Origin: Cymbidium sinense
Taxonomy: Eukaryota; Streptophyta; Magnoliopsida; Asparagales; Orchidaceae
Reading direction: 5' to 3'
Length of the DNA stretch: 64,000 bases
Assembly: GCA_021442155.1 (NCBI GenBank)
Contig: CM038215.1
Coordinates: 6,162,976 to 6,226,975, forward strand
Part shown: positions 12,861-24,400 of the stretch, piece after piece
How positions within the stretch are numbered: position 1 is the stretch's first letter
Layout: each line of letters begins with the position of its first letter
Translations under genes and position numbers: made by a program
The notes under the pieces: generated by a model
Databases searched by the model: none
What the model was told of the DNA's origin: nothing
Seen by the model: the letters and a program-made list of their open reading frames with translations, nothing else

Positions 12861-13075
12861 GCTATCCATCCATAATGGAACCTTGCTTATTTAACATAGA
12901 CTTAGAAATAACAATTTTCAAATCAAGCCATACAATGCATCGCTTACGCCAGATTAACACAATGATTTAAAGAATTCATGTCATGATTATTTCGACAAGT
13001 TTTACGCTGGCTATCGACTACCTAATGCAACCCTCCACTTTTCACATCCGGACCAGCGATCGACAATGGTAATGT

Positions 13076-13091
13076 TAAACCTAAAATAATA
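13076..13091. repeat. Putative LINE target-site duplication, right copy
   Basis: An exact match to 10047-10062, directly at the 5' end of the LINE. It is followed by a short AAT trinucleotide run. Confidence 0.65.
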
Positions 13092-14580
13092 ATAATAATA
13101 ATAATAAAACCCGAAAATAAAAAAAATTTTAAAAAAACATAAAAAAAAAAATAATCTCTAAATCCTAAAAAACCCTAAGCCCTAAACTATCCCTAAACCC
13201 TAAACCCTAAACCCTAAACTAATCACAAACCATAAAGCCTAAACCCTAAAATCCCTAAACCCTAAATCCTAAACACTAAACTATAAACTAACCCAAAATC
13301 CTAAGTTAACCCTAAGCCCTAAACCCCGTACACTAAACCCTAAAAACCCTAAACCCTAAAGCCTAAACACTAAACCCTAAATCCTAAAACCCTAAATCTT
13401 AACCCTAATCCTAAACCTAAAATATAAAATTAAATAAAAACCTAAGTAAAACCTAAACCTAACCTTAAAAAAAAAACATAAAAAATAAAAACTAAACTAA
13501 AATAAAATAAATAAAACCTAAACTAAACAAAAAAATAAAAAAGCCTAAATAAAATAAAACTAAACCTATAAAAATAAAATATATGTAAAAATAAAATAAA
13601 ATAAAACTAAATAAAACCTAAACCTAAAAATAAACTTAAAAAATAAAACCTTAAAAAATAAAAAAATAATACCTAAACCCTAAACTAAAAAAAAAACTAA
13701 ACCTAAAATAAACAAAATAAAATAAACCTAAACCTAAACAAAAATAAACTCAACTATAATAAATAAAACCTAAACCTAAAATAAACTAAACCTAAATCCT
13801 TGACTAAATTGAATAAAAAAACCTAAAAATAAAACTAAAATAAAAGCCTAAACCCTAAACCTAAAAAATAAAATAAAAAGCTAGACCTAAACCTAAAAAT
13901 AAAAATTAAAACCTAAACCAAAAAAATAAAATAAAAATAAAACAAAACTAAAAAATAAACATAAACCTAAACCTAAACCTAAATAATGAACTAAATTAAA
14001 AAAACAAAATGAAAATAAATAAAATAAACTACCAAAAAACCCTAAAGCCTAAAGCCTAACCCTTGAACCTTAAATTAACCTTAAACCCTAAACTAATCCT
14101 AAACCCTAAAAACCCTAAAGCCTAAATCTTAAACCCTAAACCTTAACTAACCCAAACCCTAAGCTAACCCTAAACCTTAAGCCTTAAACCCTAAGACCTA
14201 AACCTTAAATTTTAAATCCTAAACCTTTCACCTAAAACCCTAAACGCTAAACCTTAATCCCTAAATACCCTAAACCCTAAACCCTAAACCCTAAACCATA
14301 AAACCTAAACACTCAAAATCATAAACCCTAAAGCCTAAACACTAAATTCTAAACCATAAACCCTAAACCTTAACCCTAAACCCTAATCCTTAAAACCCTT
14401 AACCCTAAAACCCAAAACCTAAAACCCTAACCCTAAACCCTAAACCCGAAAAGCATAAACCCTAAACACTAAACCCTAAAACCTGACCATAAACCCTAAA
14501 CCTTAAACATAAATCTAAAGTAACTAAATAAATTAAAAAATAAACCTAAAATTTAAAACATAATAAACTTAAACCCTAAG
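13092..14580 (+). repeat. Degenerate telomere-like array
   Basis: It starts with an (AAT)n microsatellite and a CCCTAAA block (13170-13410), decays to AATAAA/CCTAAA, then a second CCCTAAA block (14040-14500) leads into the GRP fragment. The last ~70 bp (AACTAAATAAATTAAAAAAT and onward) recur in front of several other GRP fragments. No gene is seen. Confidence 0.88.
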
Positions 14581-15042
14581 AATGGGAAGAATCTTTATTG
14601 CAAGGACATCACCGTCAACTAGCTAATCACGGAGGCTAAGGTGCAAATGATTATTGTGGTGGTGGTGGATCTAGAGTAGTGGATATCGGTGGTGGTCGAG
14701 CAAAGGGTTATTATGAAGGCCGAATGAGTGATGTAGGTTACATTTATGGTGGTGGCCGAGGGAGAGATTGGGGATATCATGGTGAATCCCGCTACTCGAG
14801 AGGCGGGGGTGGTTCTGATGGGAACTGGAGAAATTGAAGAATGCTAGATTCGATCAGCTGCTTATTGAACTGTGTCTATACAGTAGAGATGCCTCTAGTT
14901 ATCTAGGGCTTTTGATATGCTCTATGCATGCTCATTTTTTGATCTATGTCATCGCTTATGTCTTAGAAAACTTGGTGTGTTACTTTGTTAATGAAATCAA
15001 AAATTAGCAATGTTGAAGTTGAATTTGTTCTCTATTAAAAAA
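14581..15042 (+). pseudogene. GRP7-like cDNA 3' fragment, copy 1
   Basis: A processed 3' piece of a plant glycine-rich RNA-binding protein mRNA. It begins in the last strand of the RRM (NITVNEAQSR-like sequence, here ITVN followed by a stop), then a degenerate glycine-rich tail, and ends with YSRGGGGSDGNWRN and a stop at 14835-14837. About 200 bp of 3' UTR follow, then a short A tract at 15037 leading into CCCTAAA. The intact family binds RNA through the RRM and acts in RNA processing and stress responses in nucleus and cytoplasm. There is no promoter and most of the RRM is missing. This copy keeps the best C terminus. Confidence 0.85.
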
Positions 15043-18000
15043 TAAAATAAAAACCCTAAACCCTAAACTAAAACCTAAACCTTAGACCAAACTAAACACC
15101 AAACCCTAAACCCTAAACTCTAAACCCTAAAATCCTAAGCCCTAAATCCTAAACCCTAACACTTAAACTCGAAACCCTTAACCCTTAACCTTAAACCCTA
15201 AATCATAAACCCCAAACCCTAAACCCTAAACACTAAACCCTCAACTAACCCTAAGGCCTAAACCTTAAACCCTAAAAAGCTAAAAAGCAAAACCTAAACT
15301 AAATAAAACCTAAAAATAAATAAATAAATAAACTAAAACTAAAACAAAATAAAAAAATAAAATAAATAAAAACCTAAACTAAACTAAAAAAAATAAAAAA
15401 CCCCAATAAAATAAAAACTAAACCTAAAAGAAAAATAAAATAAAATAAATAAAAATTAAATAAAAACCTAAACCTGAAAAATAAGCTTAAAAATAAATAC
15501 AAAATACAACTTTAACCATAAACAAAAAAAACCTAAACCTAAAATAAAATAAAATAAGCCTAAACCTAAAAAAAATAAACTGCACTAAAATAAAATAAAC
15601 ATAAACCTAAGCCTAATCCTAAAGCTAAACCCTAAATAAAATAAGATAAACTAAAAATAAACCTAAACCTGAATTAAAAAATAGAACCTATAATAAAAAT
15701 CTAAAACCTAAACGTTATAAAAAAATAAACCCTAAACCTAAACCTAGAAATAAGAAATAAGACCTAAACCAAAAAAAATAAAAAAAAAATAAAACTAAAT
15801 TAAAAAAATAATCCTAAACCTAAACCTATAAAGTAAACTAAAATAAAAAACCTAAACTAAAATAAATAAACATAAAAGAAATAAACTAAACTAAATAAAA
15901 ATAAAAATAAACCTAAACAAAAATAAAAAAATAAAATAAATTGAAATGAATAAAAAATAAACTAAATAAATTAAATAAACCTAAACCTATGAGTTTACTT
16001 AATTTAAAATTTAAAATTAAAAAATATTAAAATAACCCTTGCCCTAAACCCTAAACCCTAAAACTAATTCTAAACCCTAAACCCTGAACCCTAAACCTAC
16101 AACCCTAAAGCCTAAACCCTAAACCTTAGAACCTTAAACCCTAAATCCAAACCCCTAAACCCTTAACCTAAACCCTAAAACCTACAACCCTAAACCATAA
16201 ACCCTAAACCCCAAACCCTAAACACTAAAAACCTTAAAACCAATACATAAACAAAATTAAACCTAAAAATAAAAAAATATAAAAAACTTAAACCTGAAAA
16301 AAATAAAATAAAATAAAATAAAATAAAACCTAAACTAAAACCTAAACCTAAACCTAAACATATAAAAAAAATAAAATAAAAAATAAAAACTAACCTAAAG
16401 TAAAATAAATAAAAACCTAAACAAAACTAAAAAAATAATCCTAGAAGTAAAAAAAATAAAATAAAATAAAAACTAAATGTAAAATAAAAATAAAAATAAA
16501 ACCTAAAATAAAATAAAATAAAAACTAAATGAAAACCTAAACCTAAAAAATAAAACTATAAATAAAACTTAAAAGTAAATTAAAAATAAAATCTAAACCT
16601 AAACTAAAAAAATTAAACCAAAAATAAAAAAAATAAAATAAACCTTAACCTAATTAAAAATAAACTAAACTAAAATAAATAAAACCTAAACCTAAACCTA
16701 AAATAAACTAAACCTAAACCCTAAACTAAATAAATAAAATAATCTAAAAATAAACCTAAAATTAACTTAAAATAAAACCTAAAACCTAAACCTAAAAAAA
16801 TAAATAAAAACCTCCCAAACCTAAAAATAAAAAATAAATCTTAAACATAAAAGGAAAATAAAAAAAATAAACTAAATAAGCTTAAACCTAAACCTAAACT
16901 AAAGAAAATAAACTAAAACAAAAAACCTAAACTAAAATAAATATACGTAAAATAAATAAACTAAATTAAACAAAAATATAAAATAAACCTAAATAAAAAT
17001 AAAAAATAAAAATAAAAAAATAAACTAAATAAACCTAACTAGTTTATTTAATATAAAACCCTAAACCCTAAACCCTAAACCTTAAACCTTAAACCGTAAA
17101 TCGTAAACCCTAAACCTTAAAACCTACAACCCTAAACCCTAAACCCTAAACCATCAAACCCTAAACACTAAACCCTAAACCCTAAAAACCAAAAAAGCCT
17201 ATACATAAACTACATAAAACCTAAAAAAATTAAAAAATAAAAACCTAAACCTAAATAAAATAAAATAAAATAAAATAAAATAGAATAAAAACCTAAACAG
17301 AAACCTAAACCAACCTAAACCTAAACCTATATGTAAAAATAAAATAAAATTAAAAATAAAAACTAAACTAAAATATAATAAATAAAAACCTAAACAAAAC
17401 TAAAAAATAAAATAAGCCTAAAAATCTAAAAACTAAATAAAATAAAAACTTAATGTAAATTAAAAATAAAATATACCTAAAATAAAATAAAATAAAAACC
17501 AAATAAATACCTAAACCTAAAAAAATAAACCTAAAAATAAAACCTAAACCTTAAACTAAAAAAAAAGGTCTAAACCCAAAATAAACAAAATAAAATAAAC
17601 CTTAACCTAAACTAAAATAAACTAAACTAAAATAAATAAAACCTAAACCTAAAATAAACAAAACCTAAACCCTAAACTAAATAAAATAAAATAAACTAAA
17701 AAATAAAACCTAAAAATAAACCTAAAATAAAAACCTAAAACCTAAACCAAAAATAAAAAAATAAGAACCTAAACCTAAAAATAAAAAATAAAACCTAAAC
17801 AAAAAAAATAAAAATAAAATAAAATTAAACTAAAAAATAAGCATAAACCTAAACCTAAACCTAAAAAATAAGGTAAAATAAAAAAACCTAAACTAAAATA
17901 AATAAACTAAATTAAATAAAATAAAAAAATAGACTAAATAAAATAAAAAATAAAAAAATAAAGTAAAATAAAATATTAACTAAATAAACTAAATAAACTT

Positions 18001-18401
18001 AAACCTATTTTCTAAATTTTAAATAATATCCTAAACCCTAAACCCTAAACCCTAAATCCTAATCCCTAAACATAAAAACTAAACCTAAGCCCTAAAAAAT
18101 CATAAACCCTAAACCCTAAACTAACCCTAAACCCTAAACCCTCAAAACCCTAAACCCTAAAGCCTAAATAATAAACCCTAAACCCTCAACCCTAAATCCT
18201 AAACCTTAAACCCTAACCCTAAAACCCTAAATGCTAACCCTAAACCATAAATCCTAAAAGCATAAAACCTAAAACCCTAATCCCTAAACCCTAAACTCTA
18301 AACCCTAACCCTAAACCCCAAACCCTAAACATAAACCTAAATTATTAAATAAATTAAAAAATAAACCTAAACCCTAAAACCTAATAAACCTAAACCCTAA
18401 G
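15043..18401 (+). repeat. Telomere-like array with about three higher-order units
   Basis: CCCTAAA blocks at about 15050-15290, 16030-16240, 17055-17200 and 18030-18340 each decay to AATAAA/CCTAAA DNA. The junction motif (GTTTACTTAATTT type) occurs at about 15993, 17042 and, more degenerate, near 18005, giving unit lengths near 1.0 kb. No gene is seen in 3.3 kb. Confidence 0.88.
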
Positions 18402-18685
18402 AATAGGCAAAACCTTGATGAGAACATCATCAAAGGGGACCGATGGAGGCTAATGCTAAGGCAGGAGGTGGTTCAACTGAGAAATTAAGAACGCTTGATC
18501 CGACGCCGCTTATGGAAGTCTATATAGTAGAGATGGATCTACTTATCAAGTGATTTTCATTTACTCTATGGGTGCTCATTTTTTATCTTTGTTATCGCTT
18601 GTTCCTTAGAAAACTTGGGATGCTACTTTGTAGATGAAATCGAAAAGAAAAAATATTGAATCTGAATTTGTTCTATGTTAAAAAG
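18402..18685 (+). pseudogene. GRP7-like cDNA 3' fragment, copy 2, glycine-rich part deleted
   Basis: It starts like the other copies (AATAGGCAAAACCTTGATG) and carries the same 75-bp upstream flank. The glycine-rich coding part is deleted down to the last few codons (GGTGGTTCAACTGAGAAATTAAG). The 3' UTR (CTTAGAAAACTTGG, GATGAAATCGAAAAG, TTGTTCTATGTT) is nearly complete and ends in a short A tract. It is clearly a member of the amplified family and codes for nothing. Confidence 0.8.
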
Positions 18686-19995
18686 AAACCTTAAACCCTA
18701 AACTAAAACTTAAACCCTAAACCTAAACCCAAAATCCTAAACCTTAAACCCCAAACTCTAAACCTCAAACCTTAAACTCTAAACTAAATCTAAGTCCTAA
18801 ATCCTAAAGCCTAAAAACCTAAACCTAAGTTAAATAAAATCAAAAAATAAAAGAAATAAGAAAACCTAAATGAAAATACAAAAATAAAATCAAATAAAAT
18901 AAAAACTAAAACTAAAACCTAAACATAAACTTAAAAAGAAAATAAAATAAAAAATAAAACTAAACTATAATAAAATAAGTGAAAACTTAAACTAAACTTA
19001 AAAATAAAAACCTAAATTAAATAAAAACTAAACCTAAAATAAAATTAAAATAAACCTAAAATAAAATAAAATAAATACTAAATAGAAACCTAAACCTAAA
19101 AAATAAACTAAACTTAAATAATAAATAAAACCTAAACCCTAAAACAAAAAAATCTAAACCTAAAATAAAAATAAAATAAATTTAAAAAAAATAAACTAAA
19201 ATAAATAAAACCTAAATGTAAACCTAAAATAAACTAAACCTTAATCTAAACCTATACTAAATAAAATAAAATAAACTAAAAATATACCTAAACCTAAACT
19301 AAAAAATATAACCTAAAAAGAAACTTAAAGTAAAACCCAAAAACTTAAACCTAAAAAAATATAATAAAAACCTAAACCTAAAAATAAAAAATAAAATTTA
19401 AAATTAAAACCCAAACCTAAAAAAAAAAAATTAAAATAAAACTCAACTAAGAAATAAACCCAAACTTAAAAAATAAACAAAAAAAACCTAAACTAAAATA
19501 AATAAACCTAAAATAAATAAACTAAACTAAATAAAAATATAAAATAAACCTAAATTAAAAGGAAAACTAAAATAAAGTCAAATAAACAAAAAAACTAAAT
19601 AAACCTAAACCTACTAGTTTACCAAATTTTTTAAAAAAAATTGAAAACCTAAAATCCTAAACCTTAAGCTAAACCCTAAACCCTAAAACTATCCCTAAAC
19701 CCCAAACCCTAAACCTACAACCCTAAACATACAACCAAAAACCCTAAACCCTAAATCCTAATCCCTAAACCATAAACCTTAAATCCTAAACCCTAAACCC
19801 TAAATCGTAAACCCTAAGCATTAAAACCCTAAACCATTAACCCTAAACCCTAAACCCTAAATCCCTAACCCTAACCCCTAAACCCTAAACCCTAAAACCT
19901 ACAACCCTAAACTTAAAACCCAAAATCAAAACCCTAAATCCTAAGCCCTAAACTAACCCTAAACATTAAACCCTAAACTAACCCTAAACCCTAAG
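18686..19995 (+). repeat. Degenerate telomere-like array
   Basis: A CCCTAAA block, then an AATAAA/CCTAAA block, then the junction motif near 19617, then about 350 bp of CCCTAAA units before GRP copy 3. No gene is seen. Confidence 0.88.
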
Positions 19996-20443
19996 AATGG
20001 GTAGAACCTTGATGACAAGAACATCATTATCAACTAGCTCCTAGATGCAGTGGAGGTGAAGGGAGGTGGTGGTATCGTGGTGGTGGGGGGATCTGAGGTG
20101 TGGTGGATATGGAGGTGGTGGTGAGCAAGGTGGTTATGGAGGAGGAGGAGGACAGGTTATAGTGGTGGAGGAAGAGATTAGGGATATGATGGTAGATCGC
20201 TACTGAGAGGTGGGTTGGTTTTGATGGAAACCGGAAAATTGAAGAATGGCCGTCGACCCGCTATGGAATAGTGTATTTATAGTAAAGATGGTTCTACTTA
20301 TCTAGGGTTTTTGATTTGCTCTATGGGTGCTCATTTTGTATCATGTCATTGCTTGTGTCTTAGAAAACTTAGGGTTGCTACTTGGTTGATCAAATCAAAA
20401 AGAATAAATATTGAATATGAATTTGTTCATTGTTAAAAAAAAA
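19996..20443 (+). pseudogene. GRP7-like cDNA 3' fragment, copy 3
   Basis: Begins AATGGGTAGAACCTTGATG and includes the glycine-rich part with frameshifts (GATCTGAGGTGTGGTGGATA, then GGAGGTGGTGGTGAGCAAGG). The YSRGG terminus is interrupted by a TGA. The 3' UTR is complete and ends in an A tract at about 20434. It lacks the 75-bp upstream flank of copies 1, 2, 4, 7 and 9, and instead matches copy 5, with which it shares the downstream 7 kb. Confidence 0.83.
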
Positions 20444-20687
20444 CCTTAAACTCTAAACCCTAAACCCTAAATTAAAACTTAAACCCTAAACCTAAAACCT
20501 AAACCCTAAACACTAAACCTTAAAACCTAAACCCTAAACACTAAACATCAAAATACTAAACCTTAAACCCTAAACCCTTAACCCTAAAGCCATAAACCCT
20601 AAATGCTAAAATCTACAACCCTAAAACCTAAACCCCAAACCCTAATCCCTAAATAAACCCTAAACCCTAAATCCTAAACTAACCATA
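20444..20687 (+). repeat. Short telomere-like block
   Basis: Imperfect CCCTAAA units between the GRP fragment and the start of the duplicated non-telomeric block. No gene is seen. Confidence 0.85.
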
Positions 20688-20830
20688 AACCTTGAATAAA
20701 GATGTCATTAGGAGTATATCTAAAGAATGACCTAATCCTAACATAGTTATGGTAGCTAAAGAAAATGTCTTCAAGAGACTTTCTCTTGACTATTAGAGAT
20801 TTGAATACCCTAAACCCTAACCCTAAATCA
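20688..20830. other. Short non-telomeric opening segment, copy A
   Basis: About 115 bp of ordinary-complexity sequence (AATAAAGATGTCATT through TATTAGAGATTTGAATA) lies between telomere-like blocks and is followed by about 20 bp of CCCTAAACCCTAACCCTAAA at 20808-20828. The same order recurs at 31501-31640. I do not recognise its source. Confidence 0.7.
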
Positions 20831-22190
20831 TATTATAATACCATATATTGTAGTATAATGTATCATCATATATTTGAGCATGTAGTGATGTGTTTTTGGA
20901 TGTTATAAGATGTTTTGAAATGTTTTAGTATATTATGGTGTTGTGCCCTATAGTCTATATTAATATAAATGATAAAAATATTGATTTAATAAATCAGATG
21001 ATGAAGTTTGTTAAATTTGAACTGGGAATTAGGTTGTAGTACCAAAGGTGTGCTACGCCACTTGTAGTCTAAAAGTAAGATTCTATGTTCAAAATAAATA
21101 TTATATGTTGTAGAAGCGAGACTTTAAAATGGTGAAATTTGGCCAAATTCATAATAGGTAGAGCATGGCAACATAATATATTATTTCAACTTAAAATATG
21201 TAAATGATACAATTAAAATATATAGTTTTTTTATTATTTAGACTAATTTTATGATTTTTTTATCTTAAGTAATCCCTTGTGATGTGATATGCAATATATT
21301 ATAATATAATATGTCATAGTGTATTATAATATAGAATGACATAACATAGTGTAGCATCATGCATTATAGCAAACTATTGTGCATTACTACTTGTTGTTTA
21401 GCATATTTTAGTTTGTTATAATATGATGTAGTAGAGTTTGTACTAGTATAATTCAAAAAAGTGATTAATAGGTCGAGATGATGGGATTTGGCCAAATTTA
21501 AGGTAAGCTTTAGGAACATCATTGGGGTGTGTGTGTCATTTAATCAAAAGAATTTAATTTTGCATCAGAAATAAATGTTCACTTTTCAACCAAAATTTAT
21601 AAAATTTTTTCTTAGAGTGATTCATTTTAAGGTGTAATGTAAGATAATATATTATATGAAAGCATATTAAAATATAATGCACATAAAAATATAACTTCAT
21701 ATATATATGAATGTGGTGGTGTTACTAAGTGTTATTGTACATTTTAGCATGTTTTTCTTTTGTTATAATACATTGGGTCAAAACTCACAAAAATGTTAAT
21801 TTGAAGGTTGAGATGGAAGAATTTGGCCAAATTCATGGCACACACCAAGAAGCAACACTAAAATTATGCTATTTTGTACCATTTCTAATAGAAAAATAAC
21901 AATTTTACATCTGAACATTATTCATATTTTGAGAAAACTTTGTTATTTGTTCCAATTAAGTGATTCTAATGAGTAATGCTAGACAATATATTATATTATA
22001 CCAAATTATAATATAACATCATATATAATATTATAATATAGTGTGTTAATTCACACTATAATATCTTTAGCATGATATTGTATAGTTAGTTTGAGCTTGC
22101 ACCATCACAAATCATAAAATGTTGATTATAATGTTAAGATGATGTAATTTGAATGAATAAATTATTAGGCTTTTGGTTGAAGTATTAAAG
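20831..22190. repeat. Tandem ~340-bp satellite, copy A
   Basis: Diverged tandem monomers are marked by GGAATTTGGCCAAATTCA-type boxes near 21130, 21480 and 21815, with more diverged ones near 20998 and 22135. The spacing is about 340, 335 and 320 bp. Each monomer contains an AT-rich stretch with many TATAATATA words and a GTATTAAAGGTGTGC or equivalent. Copy A lacks about 105 bp near 21115 that copy B has. No coding potential is seen. Confidence 0.75.
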
Positions 22191-24400
22191 GTGTGCATAA
22201 GAAAAGAAATAGAATTTGATGAGAATTCCTTGCCAAGGACATGGAGGGAGATCCGCAAGGGGATCACACATGCATTGGACATGACATGTGAGTGGTCTAT
22301 GTCGAGGGCAAAGAAGAAGAAAATTTGCTAGGGATAAAGTTTGATTTTGATTTGATTATATGATTTATGAAAGAAGATTGGCTGGGGATAAGAATCTATA
22401 ATCCATTGATGATTAAGATTGATTTGTCTTTAATTTATCCTATTTTAATTGATGTGGAGGCATATCTGCTAGAGATATGGGCTTGAGTCTGCTAGGGATT
22501 AGGTATATGAACCTTCCACTAGAGAAGTAGGTTTGGGTTATTAGCTAGGACTTAGGATTTGAGTTTGATTTCATTGATTTATTTGGGGATGTATCCACTA
22601 GGGATAAGAGTTTGGTTGGATTTCTTTGATTGGGACTCTTTTGGGGGAGTTGGTTTAATTTGGCTCCACTGGGAGGTTGGTTTTGAATTTGATTTATTTT
22701 CTTGACTTATTTATATATGATTATGGCTCCACTGGTGAGAAGGGTATGATTTAAATCCACTAGGGAAAATTAGAAAGGGTTTAATTTAGTTTGAGTTAAT
22801 GTATAGTCAAGCGAATGGAGCCAAGAGGCTAGCCTTGGCCTACCTTAGGGTTACAAATCCAAAAGGATAGTCCACCAGCTGTGGGGTAGAGCTAGCCAAC
22901 CTAATGGGATGCCTTTCAATGTGCAATGATTGTAGGCATAGCAAACTTACATCTTTTGAAGTGAGGAAGAACCCCTAGGTTGAACTATTAGATGCACAAC
23001 AAATCGAATCTGACCTAGGGCGACTACTAAGTGAATGCCATTGGGACTTATGTCAACTTAAAAGTAGTCAGGATTAATTTATCTTAATTTCATGTGATTT
23101 AATATGGTTTATTTGGTTTAGTTTGATTTCAAATTGAGGGCATATCGGCTAGGGATGTGCTAGCCAACCTAAGGGGTTGCCTTTCAGTGTGCAACGGCTA
23201 TGCTAGAAAGAAAGCATAGTAGACTAACATCTTCTAAAGTAGGGAACAACTGCTGGGGTGACCTATTGGTAGCACAACCAATCAAACCAGATTTAGGGAT
23301 GAAAGTGAATGCCATTGGGACTTATATCAACTCAAGAGTAGTTATATTCCTATAGGAGTTTTGTCGACATGATTATATTTTACGAGTGAATATATATTTT
23401 GTTTTGGGTGCAAGGGACCACACTAAGAAGGGGCTATGTCATCCTTGACCTATCTTAGATTTACTGGACCAAGGGTAAATCTGCACATCCACAGGATAGA
23501 TTCTCCAACCATAGGAGTGGTTACTCGGAAAGGGGAACTGTCCAATCCGATAGTAACCCAGGTAGTGTCTAAATGGTGTCACAAAGGATGTCATCCAAAT
23601 ACAGTTATCCTAAGCCTTGGAAAAGATAGCCTATAGGTGCACGGTGGCCAACTCAAGGAGAAAAGTACTTACATACCTTGAGTGGTGTATTCTAAGGTGC
23701 GAGAACTAACCAAGCTAAGGTGTATCCATCAGCATGAGTGGTGTATCCATCAGTATAGTGAGAACCAACAAACCTAAGGTGCCTGTCGGTGTGCAATGAT
23801 CAACCTGGAAAGAAAGCTTGTAGGCTTACAACTTTCCAAGTAGAATTGATCATTGGGATAGTCTATCATTGACATGACATATGCTATCTGACCTAGAGAA
23901 ACTACTAAGTGGGGAGCCCCGAGGAAGGACTGGACCTAGACTTGAAGCTGTTAAGAGGGAAGGAGCCACTAGGGGACTTATCCTAAACCTCAAATATACT
24001 TGACCTAGTTAGTACACAAAGGCTAATCCAAGAAGAAAGCATAGCAGACTCACATCCTCTAAACCAAGCCAACATGAGGTAACTTACCGGCCATGCGGTA
24101 AGGCCTACCAAAACTAACAAGGCTTGTCAGTGTGCAGTGGCCAAGTAAGGAAGAAAAGCATAGCAGACTTACATCTTCTAAACCAAACAAGAACACTAAG
24201 GTGACACACTAATAGGGTAGCACATCAGCCCAACCTAGAGCAACTACTTAGTGAGTGCTGCTGGGATCGTTATCTCAACTCAGAGGAGCACGAGAGAAAA
24301 TATATGTGTTTGTTTTATATGTTTGTGTATAGTTTATGTTTGTGTTATGTCGATGAATGATAGGATGCTGCTCAGGTTCTTACACCTACCCTAAACACAT
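22191..24400. repeat. Repetitive block with CTAGGGAT and ACTTACATCTTC words, copy A
   Basis: The first part (22200-22800) repeats 'CCACTAGGGATAAGAG'-like phrases every few tens of bases. The second part (22800-24370) repeats a longer phrase containing GAAAGCATAGCAGACTTACA, seen near 22935, 23210, 23805, 24035 and 24155, together with CTACTAAGTGAATGCCATTG. It lies downstream of the minus-strand gypsy integrase, so it could be the 3' non-coding part or LTR of that element, but no matching LTR is seen on the other side. A short + frame at 23436-23636 has no recognisable product. Confidence 0.6.

Larger units (their letters stand above)
10063..13075 (-). mobile_element. RTE-like LINE, nearly full length but inactivated
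   Basis: A non-LTR retrotransposon of about 3.0 kb on the minus strand. It has an N-terminal endonuclease, then reverse transcriptase and a C-terminal region, ending in the plant hallmark CCCCACCTAGTGGGATTAAG followed by a TTGTTGTTG-type tail at 10063-10085. Length, single-frame organisation and simple tail fit the RTE clade, relatives of the plant proteins often mislabelled 'craniofacial development protein 2'. Stops and frameshifts occur throughout. A 16-bp candidate target duplication of array sequence flanks it, so it inserted into the telomere-like array by ordinary target-primed reverse transcription. Confidence 0.88.

Noticed and set aside
20688..20805. Possible third captured cDNA fragment
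   Set aside because: The 110-bp segment has ordinary complexity but no poly(A) tract and no recognisable protein, so there is no support beyond its position.
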